A stretch of DNA of 64,000 bases from Oscillospiraceae bacterium (GCA_029007035.1 JAQXHC010000024.1:26098-90097); one strand, 5' to 3'. Shown: positions 18,481-29,463, counted from the stretch's first letter. Numbers and translations are program-made. Notes: generated by a model from the letters alone, not told the origin.

Positions 18481-20729
18481 ACGTATTCGACCGTTATGCA
18501 CCGTTTATCCAGGATTTCATTTATCGCAGCAACTGGGAGTCGCTCCGTGCGATTCAGGCAGCTGCAGGAGACGCTATTTTCAATACTGATGAGAATGTTC
18601 TGCTCTCCGCATCTACTGCGTCGGGAAAAACCGAGGCGGCTTTCTTTCCGATCCTGACCCTGTTTTCCGAAGATTTTCCAAAGTCAGTAGGCGCAATATA
18701 TATTGGTCCTCTAAAGGCTCTGATTAACGACCAGTTTGCACGTCTGACCGAGCTTTGCAGCGAAGCGGATATTCCCGTTTGGCACTGGCACGGTGACGCT
18801 GCGCAATCTCATAAGAATAAAATGCTGAAAAATCCCTCGGGCATTCTGCAGATTACTCCAGAATCCCTTGAAGCCATGCTCCTTCGCAAGCACAGTCTGA
18901 TTCCAAAGCTATTCGGTGATTTGCGTTTTATCGTAATCGATGAGGTTCACTCGCTGATGCGCGGTGACAGGGGAGGGCAGACACTTTGTCTTATCGAGAG
19001 ACTTTCTAAGCTTGCAGGAGTAAATCCTCGCAGAATCGGACTTTCTGCCACAATAGGCGATCTTGAATCGACAGGACGATTTTTGTCGTCAGGCACGGGC
19101 AGAAGTACGGTAATTCCGAAAATCGAAGCAAAAGGGGCAAAATGGCGGCTTTCAATGGAGCATTTCTATATTTCCCAGGAAAACAACTGCGATGTAAGCG
19201 ACGATGTTTCCGCACTTCCTGTCCTTGACGGAAAAACAGATACAGCACCTGAAAATGCCGATGCGGGGATGGGATATATTTTTGAGCATACAAGAGGCAA
19301 AAAGTGCCTGATTTTTGTTAATTCCAGAGAGGAATGCGAAGCGGTGACAACGACTCTCCGTTCTTACTGCGAAGCAAATCACGAGCCTGATCGCTTTTTG
19401 ATTCATCACGGAAATCTTTCCGCAGCCTATCGCGAAACTGCCGAAGCTGCCATGAAAGATGAAGATATTTTTATGACTACCTGCACTACTGCTACTCTTG
19501 AACTTGGAATTGATATAGGAAGACTTGAACGTGCATTTCAGATTGATGCTCCGTTTACTGTTTCGTCTTTTTTGCAGAGAATGGGACGCACAGGACGACG
19601 TGAACTTCCGCCCGAAATGTGGTTCGTTATTCGTGAGGAGCTTCCCGAGCCCCGGTCAATGCTGCCGGAAACAATTCCATGGAAGCTGCTGCAGGGCATT
19701 GCGCTGATTCAGGTTTACCTTGAAGAACGCTGGGTTGAACCTCCGAATTTCAATCGTCTTCCATTTTCGCTGCTTTATCATCAGACTATGAGTATTCTTG
19801 CTTCCTGCGGCGAACTAACTCCTCCTCAACTTGCGTCGAGAGTTCTGTCGCTTAAATATTTTCATCGGATTTCACAGGATGATTTTCGGATTCTGCTTCG
19901 TCATCTGCTCGAAACAGACCATATTCAGCGTACTGAAGAGGGCGGACTGATAATCGGAATAACAGGAGAGAGAGTTATCAACAGTTTTAAGTTTTACGCA
20001 GTATTTCAGGAAAATGAGGAATACACTGTCCGATGGGAGTCGCAGGAACTTGGTACAATTGTATGTCCTCCACCGGTGGGTGAGAAAATCGCAATTGCCG
20101 GTCATGTCTGGATTGTTGAGGAAGTCGACCACAAGCGCCATCAGGTGTTCTGCGAAAAGGTCAAGGGAAAAGTGCCTGCCTATTTCGGAGACTGCCCGGG
20201 GGATATAAATACGAAAATACTTGTGCGTATGCGCGAAGTTCTCCGTGAGGACAAAAGTTATCCTTACCTTATGAAAAATGCGGTTCTGCGGCTTGCACAG
20301 GCAAGACTGTCAGCGAAAAATTCAGGTTTAACCGAATCTCCGCTGATCTGTCTCGGCGGAAATATGTGGGCGCTGTTCCCATGGCTGGGAACATACGCAT
20401 TTCTTGCTCTCGAACGTTTTTTAAAACTCAGGTGTGCCGACAGACTGGGACTTAAAGGACTTGACTCCGCAAGACCGTATTATATTCAGTTTACAATGAA
20501 AGCAACGCCCGAAGAATTCTTTTATATTCTCGCAGAAGAAGCAAAATCAGAATTTGATCCTATGTCGCTTGTCTATCCAAACGAGGTTCCTGTTTTTGAG
20601 AAGTATGATGAATATCTGCCTGCTGAGCTGGTAAAAAAAGGTTTTGCATACGGAGTACTGAATATAGGTGAGATGAAACAGAGAATATTCCAGTGGCAGG
20701 ACAAATTAACCGGTGATTCCTTAATATAA
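18477..20729 (+). CDS. DEVH-box superfamily 2 helicase, BrxHI/Lhr-like
   Basis: A 750-residue SF2 helicase. Motif I is ASTASGKT (45-52), motif II is DEVH (155-158), motif III SATIG near 195, and the C-terminal RecA domain has the motif VI core MGRTGRR near 367. The ~350-residue C-terminal part resembles the winged-helix and extra domains of Lhr-type helicases (COG1201), as in BrxHI. ATGA overlap with the ATPase gene (start at 18477, upstream stop at 18478-18480). Probable role: ATP-driven DNA or RNA remodelling with the ATPase and TerB protein. A strong terminator follows, so the cassette is exactly three genes. Confidence 0.88.
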   Translation: MNVFDRYAPFIQDFIYRSNWESLRAIQAAAGDAIFNTDENVLLSASTASGKTEAAFFPILTLFSEDFPKSVGAIYIGPLKALINDQFARLTELCSEADIPVWHWHGDAAQSHKNKMLKNPSGILQITPESLEAMLLRKHSLIPKLFGDLRFIVIDEVHSLMRGDRGGQTLCLIERLSKLAGVNPRRIGLSATIGDLESTGRFLSSGTGRSTVIPKIEAKGAKWRLSMEHFYISQENNCDVSDDVSALPVLDGKTDTAPENADAGMGYIFEHTRGKKCLIFVNSREECEAVTTTLRSYCEANHEPDRFLIHHGNLSAAYRETAEAAMKDEDIFMTTCTTATLELGIDIGRLERAFQIDAPFTVSSFLQRMGRTGRRELPPEMWFVIREELPEPRSMLPETIPWKLLQGIALIQVYLEERWVEPPNFNRLPFSLLYHQTMSILASCGELTPPQLASRVLSLKYFHRISQDDFRILLRHLLETDHIQRTEEGGLIIGITGERVINSFKFYAVFQENEEYTVRWESQELGTIVCPPPVGEKIAIAGHVWIVEEVDHKRHQVFCEKVKGKVPAYFGDCPGDINTKILVRMREVLREDKSYPYLMKNAVLRLAQARLSAKNSGLTESPLICLGGNMWALFPWLGTYAFLALERFLKLRCADRLGLKGLDSARPYYIQFTMKATPEEFFYILAEEAKSEFDPMSLVYPNEVPVFEKYDEYLPAELVKKGFAYGVLNIGEMKQRIFQWQDKLTGDSLI

Positions 20730-20736
20730 AAAATAC

Positions 20737-20781
20737 GGCTGAAATTCAAGCATAAAAGCTTGACTTCAGCCTTTTTATTTT
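20737..20781. terminator. terminator of the three-gene cassette
   Basis: A 14-15 bp stem with one bulge (GGCTGAAATTCAAGC with GCTTGACTTCAGCC) is followed by CTTTTTATTTT. It lies between convergent genes and has A's on the other side, so it may also stop the minus-strand operon ending at 20798. Confidence 0.85.
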
Positions 20782-20797
20782 AGAGCGTGTTATAGTA

Positions 20798-21442
20798 TTA
20801 AGCATTAAGAATATAATCTGCGATTTGGGAGGGGTTATAAGCGATAAAATCCGCACCTGCCTTTTTCAGTTCGTCTGCACCGCGGAATCCCCAGTCACAG
20901 CCGATTGAAATAAGTCCGGAGTTCTGAGCTGTCATTATATCAACGTTACTGTCGCCGATCATATAACACTTGTTGTCAGCGGGAAGTATGTCCGTTATTT
21001 CGCGGATTATAGCCGGATCCGGTTTTTTTGGACGTTCGGAACAGCCGCCGAGAACCTTAACAAAATTAAATTCGGGAATAAGCTTTTCAATTATTTTTCT
21101 TGCAAAATCCTGAGGCTTGTTGGTTGCAACGGCAAGTACAACACCGTTATCGGCAAGACGGCGGATGCAGTCGTAAATCCCATCGTATAGTCTCGTTTTG
21201 TCGAGGTAGTGGATATTGTAATATTCGGTGAAATACTCCCTCAGTCTTTCTGCATCGTGCTTATAGCCGTCGGGCAGCACTCTTTCACAAAGCACAGGAA
21301 CCCCATTACCTACAAAATACCGATAACTTTCATAAGGATGAATCGGATATCCGAGTTTTTTTAATCCATAATTTGTCGCATCTGCAAGATCATGCAGCGT
21401 ATCGGCAAGAGTGCCGTCAAGGTCAAAAACAGCTGTAATCAT
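20798..21442 (-). CDS. HAD-superfamily phosphatase, phosphoglycolate phosphatase-like
   Basis: A 214-residue HAD hydrolase. Motif I FDLDGTLADT carries the nucleophile D7 and acid D9; a TNKPQDF segment provides motif II (Thr in ATNKP), PKKPDP motif III Lys, and MIGDSNVDI motif IV. A helical cap between motifs I and II makes it subclass I, close to Gph/PpaX. Substrate is uncertain: phosphoglycolate, pyrophosphate or a sugar phosphate. ATG 21442 was chosen for its GGAGGT site, which lies inside the end of the tgt frame. Last gene of the queA-tgt operon. Confidence 0.85.
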   Translation of the reverse strand: MITAVFDLDGTLADTLHDLADATNYGLKKLGYPIHPYESYRYFVGNGVPVLCERVLPDGYKHDAERLREYFTEYYNIHYLDKTRLYDGIYDCIRRLADNGVVLAVATNKPQDFARKIIEKLIPEFNFVKVLGGCSERPKKPDPAIIREITDILPADNKCYMIGDSNVDIMTAQNSGLISIGCDWGFRGADELKKAGADFIAYNPSQIADYILNA

Positions 21443-21454
21443 ATTAACCTCCAA

Positions 21455-23692
<2,238 letters not shown>

Positions 23693-23696
<4 letters not shown>

Positions 23697-24073
23697 TTGT
23701 TTCTGAAATCATATACCTTTCTGCTCTCAGGAGTACGGTATTCATGCTTTTCATAGTAGCCGATAAGCATACCGGAATCGTTTCTGAGCGCAATCATATA
23801 AACATCCTTGTTTTCTTTCTCATTATGAAAAGTAAATACAGAGTTATTATCAGCACTTTTTCCGAACCAATCCACAATCTCTCTGATACGGTCGTTTGAC
23901 TTGCTGCTGTGACAGTTGAGCAGAGAACTTCCGATAAGCTTCGCGCCGCCCCTTTTTGAGTATCGCTGAATCGCCGCCGGATTCATATAAATAATAGTAT
24001 GATTGAGGTCGCAGATTACTACCGCAGCGGTGTCCGAGTCAATAACGCTTTTGAGAAATAAACTGAGCTCCAT
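23693..24073 (-). CDS. small single-domain PAS protein
   Basis: A 126-residue protein that is essentially one PAS domain: VVICDLNHTIIYMNPAAIQRY at the start is the standard N-cap and second strand, and GMLIGYYEKHEYR closes the sheet. There is no kinase, cyclase or DNA-binding output domain. Similar small PAS proteins occur in Clostridia without known function. Its ATGA overlap with the metallophosphatase gene suggests it may sense a ligand and control that enzyme; this is inference. Confidence 0.8.
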
Positions 24074-24083
24074 AAATCCTCCT

Positions 24084-25115
24084 TTAAAGTATTAGCATAC
24101 AGTCGCCGAAGCTGAAAAATCTGTAACGTTCATCGACTGCGATTTTGTATGCATTCATAGTATTCTCATAACCCATAAACGCCGAAACGAGCATAATCAG
24201 AGTGCTTTCCGGCAGATGAAAATTAGTTATCAGACCGTCGATGCACTTGAAATTATATGATGGATAAATAAAAATATCAGTGTAGCCATCATGCTCAGCG
24301 ATCTCGTCATAAAATGTTGCAACGCTTTCAAGTGTACGGCAGGTTGTTGTCCCTACTGCAATTACACGCCCGCCGTTCTTTTTCGTCTCGTTGATAAGGT
24401 CGGCGGTTTCGCGTGGGAGATAGTAATGTTCGCTGTGCATTTTGTGGTCGAGCACATTATCCTCTTTGACCGGACGGAATGTTCCGAGTCCAACATGAAG
24501 CGTTACAAAAGCGGTTTTTATACCTTTTTCACGAAGTTCGTCAAGCATTTCCGATGTGAAGTGAAGTCCTGCTGTCGGGGCGGCTGCAGAACCGAGTTCA
24601 TGAGAATATACGGTCTGATAACGTTCTTTGTCCTCAAGCTTTTTCGTGATATACGGCGGAAGCGGCATCTGACCGATATCCTCAAGAGCCGTAAAGAAAT
24701 TGCCCTCACATTCAAATTGAACGATACGGTTGCCGTCCTCCTTTACTTCGGTAACTTCAGCAATGAGCCGACCGTTTCCGAACGAAAAGCGTGTACCGAC
24801 CTTTGCTTTTTTTCCGGGACGGCAGATTATCTCCCATAGCTTGTCACCTTTCTGTTCAAGGAGGAGAAATTCGATAAATGTTCCGTTCTCAATTTTCTCG
24901 CCGTAAAGTCTTGCCGGAATAACTCTTGAATCATTCATTACAAGCAAGTCACCTTTTTTCAGGTATTTGAATAAATTATAGAAATGGTCGTGAATAATAT
25001 CGCCGCTTTTACGGTCTATACACATCATTCGCGAGGAATTTCTCGGCTCGGCAGGGGTCTGAGCGATAAGTTCCTCCGGAAGTTCATAGAAAAAATCTGA
25101 TTTTAAAAGCTCCAT
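24084..25115 (-). CDS. queA: S-adenosylmethionine:tRNA ribosyltransferase-isomerase
   Basis: A 343-residue QueA, which adds the ribosyl part of SAM to preQ1-tRNA to give epoxyqueuosine. Recognised by its N-terminus ([13 protein letters not shown]), the [11 protein letters not shown] segment, the [10 protein letters not shown] motif and the C-terminal [16 protein letters not shown]. First gene of a five-gene minus-strand operon (queA, PAS, metallophosphatase, tgt, HAD). No preQ1 synthesis genes (queCDEF) are nearby, so preQ1 may be salvaged or made elsewhere. A TACAAT -10 box lies at 25135-25140. Confidence 0.97.
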   Translation of the reverse strand: MELLKSDFFYELPEELIAQTPAEPRNSSRMMCIDRKSGDIIHDHFYNLFKYLKKGDLLVMNDSRVIPARLYGEKIENGTFIEFLLLEQKGDKLWEIICRPGKKAKVGTRFSFGNGRLIAEVTEVKEDGNRIVQFECEGNFFTALEDIGQMPLPPYITKKLEDKERYQTVYSHELGSAAAPTAGLHFTSEMLDELREKGIKTAFVTLHVGLGTFRPVKEDNVLDHKMHSEHYYLPRETADLINETKKNGGRVIAVGTTTCRTLESVATFYDEIAEHDGYTDIFIYPSYNFKCIDGLITNFHLPESTLIMLVSAFMGYENTMNAYKIAVDERYRFFSFGDCMLIL

Positions 25116-25169
25116 AAGAGTCCTCCTGAAAAAAATTGTATTAAAGTGAAAAAATATGCGAAAAAGATA

Positions 25170-25198
25170 TTGACATAAAGGATAAAAGATGATATTAT
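25170..25198 (+). promoter_or_regulatory. sigma-A promoter of asd-dapA-dapB
   Basis: TTGACA (25170-25175), exactly 17 bp, TATTAT (25193-25198). Transcription would start at about 25205, the first base of the lysine riboswitch. Confidence 0.85.
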
Positions 25199-25202
25199 AA
25201 AA

Positions 25203-25370
25203 AAAGGTAGAGGTGCGGCTGCGAAAAGTAACTGTGTTCGGGATAACCGGTCCGATGGAATACAGCGAAAGGCAAGGCTGCCGAAGAACGGTTCCCGGTA
25301 AGCTCCGTTCTGGTCATGGGTTCAACAGACTCCTGACTGTCATCATACATTTGATGGAGAGCTATCGGCA
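25203..25370 (+). ncRNA. lysine riboswitch (L box)
   Basis: The sequence carries the conserved L-box elements in order: AGAGGTGC, AGTAACTG, GCCGAAG, and GGAGAGCTATC at the 3' end. P1 forms between GGTAG (25206-25210) and CTATC (25362-25366). It lies directly between a promoter and the lysine-branch genes asd-dapA-dapB, with a terminator hairpin downstream. Lysine binding should favour termination, so the operon is shut off when lysine is plentiful. Confidence 0.93.
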
Positions 25371-25413
25371 TACTTTTTATAAGGTGTGTCAATATTTCTA
25401 TTATAACGTATGA

Positions 25414-25447
25414 TGAGCCGGTTTGCAACCGGTTTTCTTAATTTTTT
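25414..25447 (+). terminator. riboswitch-controlled terminator before asd
   Basis: CCGGTT (25418-25423) pairs with AACCGG (25427-25432), loop TGC, followed by TTTTCTTAATTTTTT. It is the expression platform of the lysine riboswitch. Confidence 0.8.
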
Positions 25448-25470
25448 ACAATTTTTAAGGAGAATTTCAA

Positions 25471-26550
25471 ATGAAACAGTACAATGTTGGAATTATTGGT
25501 GCTACAGGAATGGTCGGACAGAGATTTGCAACTCTGCTTGAGAATCATCCTTGGTTTAATGTAAAAGTGCTTGCGGCTTCACCGCGTTCTGCAGGCATGA
25601 CATATGAAGAGGCTGCCGGAAAACGCTGGAAGCTTGCTGACCCTATGCCTGAATCTATGAAAAGCATGAAGCTTCTGGACGCAACAGCTGATATTCAGAA
25701 AATCGCTGAGCAGGTTGATTTCTGCTTCTGCGCCGTTGATATGAAAAAAGATGAAATCAAGGCTCTTGAGGAAGCATATGCAAAGGCTGAATGTCCGATT
25801 GTGTCGAATAACTCAGCTCATAGATTTACTCCCGATGTTCCTATGGTTGTTCCGGAAATCAATCCCGAGCATATCGAAATAATCAGCGAACAGAGAAAAA
25901 GACTCGGTACAAAGAAAGGCTTCATTGCCGTCAAGTCCAACTGTTCAATCCAGAGCTATGTTCCGGCACTGAATCCGCTCAGAAAATTCGGGATAACAAA
26001 GGTCCTTGCCTGCACATATCAGGCAATTTCAGGGGCAGGAAAGAACTTTGAGACATGGCCTGAAATGGTTGATAACCTTATCCCTTATATTGGCGGGGAG
26101 GAAGAAAAATCCGAGCAGGAGCCGCTTAAGGTCTGGGGTAAAATCGAGGGCGATAAAATCGTCAGTGCGTCTTCACCGGCAATTACAACTCAGTGTCTGA
26201 GAGTTCCGGTATCAGACGGACATACAGCTGCGGTATTCGTATCATTCGAGAATAAACCCTCAAAGGAAGATATCCTTAAGCTCTGGGCTGACTTCAAAGG
26301 CGTTCCGCAGGAGCTGGAGCTTCCCTCGGCGCCGAAGCAGTTCATTCACTATTTCGAGGAAAACGACCGTCCTCAGGCAAAGCTTGACAGAAATCTTGAA
26401 GGCGGAATGGCTGTATCGACAGGACGCCTCCGCGAGGATACACAGTACGACTATAAATTTGTAAGTCTCTCTCATAATACCCTCAGAGGAGCAGCAGGCG
26501 GCGGAGTTCTGCTTGCCGAGCTTCTTGCGGCGAAGGGATATTTTGACTGA
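25471..26550 (+). CDS. asd: aspartate-semialdehyde dehydrogenase
   Basis: A 359-residue NADP-dependent dehydrogenase that reduces aspartyl phosphate to aspartate semialdehyde, the branch point for lysine/diaminopimelate, threonine and methionine. Motifs: GIIGATGMVGQRF nucleotide-binding loop at the start and KSNCSIQ with the catalytic C158. Length and spacing fit the archaeal/fungal-type Asd (~350-360 residues) rather than the ~330-370 residue E. coli type. First gene under the lysine riboswitch; AAGGAG site 9-10 nt before the ATG. Confidence 0.95.
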   Translation: MKQYNVGIIGATGMVGQRFATLLENHPWFNVKVLAASPRSAGMTYEEAAGKRWKLADPMPESMKSMKLLDATADIQKIAEQVDFCFCAVDMKKDEIKALEEAYAKAECPIVSNNSAHRFTPDVPMVVPEINPEHIEIISEQRKRLGTKKGFIAVKSNCSIQSYVPALNPLRKFGITKVLACTYQAISGAGKNFETWPEMVDNLIPYIGGEEEKSEQEPLKVWGKIEGDKIVSASSPAITTQCLRVPVSDGHTAAVFVSFENKPSKEDILKLWADFKGVPQELELPSAPKQFIHYFEENDRPQAKLDRNLEGGMAVSTGRLREDTQYDYKFVSLSHNTLRGAAGGGVLLAELLAAKGYFD

Positions 26551-26589
26551 GCCGATTAACATATAAACGCTTTGAAAGGAGCATTCACC

Positions 26590-27480
26590 ATGAAAAATAC
26601 TATTTTCACAGGTGCCGGTATTGCGATTATTACGCCTATGAACAGCGACGGTTCGATAAATTACGACCGTCTCGGTGAAATGATCGATTATCAGATAGAT
26701 AACGGAACCGATGCAATTATAATTTGCGGAACAACAGGCGAAGCATCGACAATGACCGATGAGGAGCATCTTGGGGCAATTAAGTATGCTGTAAAGAAAA
26801 CAGCAGGCAGGGTGCCGGTAATCGCAGGTACCGGAAGCAACGATACGAGTTATGCCGTTGAGCTTTCAAAGGAAGCCGAGAACGCAGGCGCAGATGCGCT
26901 GCTCCTTGTAACTCCCTACTATAACAAAACCACACAGAAGGGACTTATCGGGCACTTCAAGGCTATTGCGGATGCTGTTAATATTCCGATTATTCTGTAT
27001 AACATTCCCGGCAGAACCGGTATGAACATTGAAGTTGCAACGGTTAAAGAGCTTGCAAAGCACCGCAACATTGCGGCAATCAAGGAAGCAAGCGGAAATA
27101 TAAGCTATGCTGCTAAGCTTCTCGCGGAATGCGGTGACGTTATCGACGTTTACAGCGGAAATGATGATATGATTGTCCCCATGATGTCTCTGGGTGCAAA
27201 GGGTGTAATTTCAGTCCTTTCCCATGTTATCCCAAAGGAGACACATATGATGGCTCAGTATTGTCTCGACAATAATTTTGCAGAGGCAACCAGACTGCAG
27301 CTGGATTATCTTGACCTTATCAATGCGCTCTTTATTGAGGTGAATCCGATTCCCGTAAAGGAAGCAATGAACATGATCGGCGTTGAGGTCGGACAGTGCC
27401 GTATGCCTCTTTGCGAAATGAGTGAAGAGCATAAAGCGGTTCTGAAAGCCGCTCTTGAGAATCACGGACTTATCCGTTAA
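26590..27480 (+). CDS. dapA: 4-hydroxy-tetrahydrodipicolinate synthase
   Basis: A 296-residue (beta/alpha)8 aldolase that condenses pyruvate with aspartate semialdehyde. The Schiff-base lysine is K165 in AAIKEASGN and the catalytic tyrosine is Y137 in LYNIPGRTG; GTTGE (47-51) binds pyruvate carboxylate. The ATG at 26590 follows AAAGGAG at a good distance; the TTG at 26572 that would extend it overlaps that site. Second gene of the lysine-regulated operon. Confidence 0.97.
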   Translation: MKNTIFTGAGIAIITPMNSDGSINYDRLGEMIDYQIDNGTDAIIICGTTGEASTMTDEEHLGAIKYAVKKTAGRVPVIAGTGSNDTSYAVELSKEAENAGADALLLVTPYYNKTTQKGLIGHFKAIADAVNIPIILYNIPGRTGMNIEVATVKELAKHRNIAAIKEASGNISYAAKLLAECGDVIDVYSGNDDMIVPMMSLGAKGVISVLSHVIPKETHMMAQYCLDNNFAEATRLQLDYLDLINALFIEVNPIPVKEAMNMIGVEVGQCRMPLCEMSEEHKAVLKAALENHGLIR

Positions 27481-27495
27481 AAAGGAGATTTCAGA

Positions 27496-28254
27496 ATGAC
27501 TAAAATAGCTATTTCCGGAGCTAACGGAAAAATGGGTCACACTATTTATAACTGTATCTGTGAACGCAATGACTGTGAGGTTATTGCAGGAATAGATCCA
27601 TATACAAAGGAATATGCTGATTTTCCGATTGTTGACACTCCCGAGAAGCTCCCCGAAACGCCGGACGTTATAATAGACTTTTCAAATCCTTCCTCGCTTG
27701 ACGGAATTCTCGGTTATTGTCTTTCAACAGGTACGCCGGTTGTACTTGCGACGACAGGCTACAGCGACGAACAGATTGCAAAAATCAAAGTAGCTGCCGA
27801 GCACATTGCAATTTTTTTCACATTCAATATGTCACTCGGAATCAATCTGCTTGTTCAGCTTGCAAAAAAAGCCGCGTCCATTCTCGGAGACAGATTCGAC
27901 ATTGAAATCGTTGAAAAGCACCATAATCAGAAAATTGACGCTCCAAGCGGTACGGCAATCATGCTTGCCAATGCAATTAACGAAACGTTAGATAACAGTA
28001 AGAATTATGTTTATGACCGCCATTCTCGCCGTCAGAAACGCGACAAATCCGAAATAGGAATGCATTCGATTCGCGGCGGTACAATTGTTGGTGAACATGA
28101 TGTGATTTTTGCAGGTCACGACGAAGTTATCACCCTTTCCCATTCTGCTGCTTCAAAGACGGTATTTGCCGAAGGGTCAATAAATGCTGCAATATATATC
28201 AGCGGAAAAGGTGCAGGACTTTACGATATGTCAGAGCTTGTTATCGATAAGTAA
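27496..28254 (+). CDS. dapB: 4-hydroxy-tetrahydrodipicolinate reductase
   Basis: A 252-residue NAD(P)H reductase of the diaminopimelate pathway. It has the N-terminal GANGKMG nucleotide-binding loop and the DapB signature ExHHNQKIDAPSGTA with catalytic His and Lys. It follows dapA by 15 nt with AAAGGAG. The later dap genes are not in the window. No clear terminator follows within 200 bp; the first stem with T-rich sequence after it is near 28465-28505. Confidence 0.96.
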   Translation: MTKIAISGANGKMGHTIYNCICERNDCEVIAGIDPYTKEYADFPIVDTPEKLPETPDVIIDFSNPSSLDGILGYCLSTGTPVVLATTGYSDEQIAKIKVAAEHIAIFFTFNMSLGINLLVQLAKKAASILGDRFDIEIVEKHHNQKIDAPSGTAIMLANAINETLDNSKNYVYDRHSRRQKRDKSEIGMHSIRGGTIVGEHDVIFAGHDEVITLSHSAASKTVFAEGSINAAIYISGKGAGLYDMSELVIDK

Positions 28255-28780
28255 AACTGTTTATAGGCTAAATATATTTTTTGCTTGAAATTCTCTGTAT
28301 ATTGCTAAAATTTCTAGCGGATATGAAAACAGATTCTTATTACATAACAAGCTTGATATAATCCCCTTTCCAAATAGTAACACTAAAATCTATGCAGTAT
28401 ACGTAAAGAGATAATAATAGATTATTCTTCGCTTATCATGACTGTATATTCATAAAATGTAATAGGCGATACTTCTTTCAAATAGCATGAGGTTCGCCTT
28501 ATTATTTTATAATTACAATTGTATTTATATAAGAATTTTTAAAATTATACATTTGCTATTGAAATTTTACACAAATAATGGTATAAAAAAATCTATAAAC
28601 AAACTCCCTTATATAGAAATGCCGCCCATATCAAGGCTTTCTTCTTCCTCATATAGGCGGTATACGTCGGATTTATCATTTCAGTTTAAATCTATGCGTT
28701 CATAGATAATTGTTTCTTTTGGTACAGTAACCTGTGTCATATAGGTAGCATAATTGCGGCTTTTTTGCATTTGGATAGCA
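28255..28780. other. 526-bp AT-rich region without an intact gene
   Basis: This stretch between dapB and the tRNA-Leu terminator is much more AT-rich than its surroundings and has no credible intact gene. It holds a stem with a long loop (AATAGGCGA at about 28461 with TCGCCTTATT near 28495) that could be a weak terminator, and, on the minus strand, a short interrupted reading frame (28609-28740) described separately. A 72-codon plus-strand frame at 28487-28705 has no ribosome binding site and is low-complexity. Confidence 0.5.
28609..28740 (-). pseudogene. possible remnant of a small gene, interrupted by an in-frame TGA
   Basis: On the minus strand a 44-codon frame reads MTQVTVPKETIIYERIDLN, then TGA, then on in the same frame with NDKSDVYRLYEEEESLDMG and a TAA stop. 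The composition on both sides of the TGA is protein-like, which suggests a decayed small gene. There is no good ribosome binding site. I do not recognise a family. This may be chance. Confidence 0.25.
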
Positions 28781-28806
28781 AAAAAGCCCGAATAATCGGG
28801 CTTTTC
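28781..28806 (-). terminator. terminator of tRNA-Leu
   Basis: AAAAGCCCGA (28782-28791) pairs with TCGGGCTTTT (28796-28805), loop ATAA; on the minus strand the stem runs into TTTTTTGC. It ends the tRNA transcript about 33 nt after the CCA. Confidence 0.85.
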
Positions 28807-28837
28807 GTGTTAGTGATCCAAATTGGTTCACCAATTT

Positions 28838-28923
28838 GGTGCGGATAACAGGAGTTGAACCTGCACCGAGTTGCCCCGACTGGCACCTGAAGCCAGCGCG
28901 TCTGCCTATTCCGCCATATCCGC
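28838..28923 (-). tRNA. tRNA-Leu(CAG)
   Basis: An 86-nt type II tRNA with a long variable arm. The acceptor stem is GCGGATA (28923-28917) with TATCCGC (28847-28841) and CCA is encoded (28840-28838). The anticodon stem CTGGC/GCCAG holds the loop TTCAGGT, giving anticodon CAG. A T-arm GTTCAACTC is present. A promoter lies at 29005-29033. Directly after the acceptor end the CCA is part of a perfect hairpin CCAAATTGG-TTCA-CCAATTTGG (28818-28839). Confidence 0.95.
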
Positions 28924-29004
28924 ATATTAGGATCTGAAACTTTTACTCGGCTCAAATCCTGAACCCGAGATCAGACATTATGCAATGTTTAACTGACATA
29001 AATA

Positions 29005-29033
29005 ATTATACCACAGTAAGAATAATTTGTCAA
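29005..29033 (-). promoter_or_regulatory. strong sigma-A promoter of tRNA-Leu
   Basis: Minus strand: TTGACA (29028-29033), 17 bp, TATAAT (29005-29010), both perfect consensus. The ~75-nt leader before the tRNA contains a CTCGG/CCGAG stem (28948-28971). Confidence 0.85.
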
Positions 29034-29075
29034 GAAAAAATTGAAAAATATATGCTAAAAAATAAAAATGCCGGC

Positions 29076-29104
29076 TTGACAAAAAAAGATAAAGCTGATA
29101 TAAT
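29076..29104 (+). promoter_or_regulatory. strong sigma-A promoter of rnpB
   Basis: TTGACA (29076-29081), 17 bp, TATAAT (29099-29104), perfect consensus, 7 nt before the first base of RNase P RNA. Confidence 0.9.
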
Positions 29105-29111
29105 TAGGCAT

Positions 29112-29449
29112 GAGCAGACTATGCGGTAGCGGAAACGATTTAGTTTACGAGGAAAGTCCGAGCATCACAGAGCAGGGTAGCTGCTAACGGCAGCCGAGGG
29201 TGACCTTAGGGCAAGTGCAACAGAAATATACTTCCTCATCTGAGGTAAAGGTGGAAAGGCGAGGTAAGAGCTCACCGGAGCGCAGGAGACTGCGCTGCCA
29301 TGTAAACCCTATCCGATGCAAGAACTATTGGTGCTTTGTATCTTAACGTCTGCTCGGCGGATACAAAGTAATGTTCGCTTTAGCTTGCCGGCGACGTCAA
29401 GCATAGATAAATTACCGCACACGACAGAACTCGGCTTATCGGTCTGGTC
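29112..29449 (+). ncRNA. rnpB: RNase P RNA, class A
   Basis: Contains the universal RNase P RNA elements: GAGGAAAGTCCGAGC near 29150, the ACAGAA of the middle region near 29221, and ACAGAACTCGGCTTA near 29423. P1 forms between GAGCAGAC (29112-29119) and GTCTGGTC (29442-29449). It is the catalytic RNA that trims the 5' end of tRNAs. A consensus promoter and a terminator bracket it. The overall layout fits the ancestral class A rather than the Bacillus class B. Confidence 0.95.
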
Positions 29450-29463
29450 AAAATTAAGCGGAT

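Noticed and set aside
15549..20781. Full BREX or Dnd locus
   Set aside because: Only BrxD- and BrxHI-like genes are present; no methyltransferase, PglZ, BrxC or Dnd genes flank them.
25195..25428. Reading frames on both strands over 25195-25428
   Set aside because: This is the lysine riboswitch and its terminator.
28680..28686. In-frame TGA at 28681-28683 as a recoded selenocysteine or Trp
   Set aside because: No SECIS-like hairpin seen, TGA serves as a normal stop elsewhere in the window, and no family supports it.
28487..28705. Plus-strand 72-codon frame in the AT-rich gap
   Set aside because: No ribosome binding site, low-complexity sequence, and the minus strand looks more protein-like.
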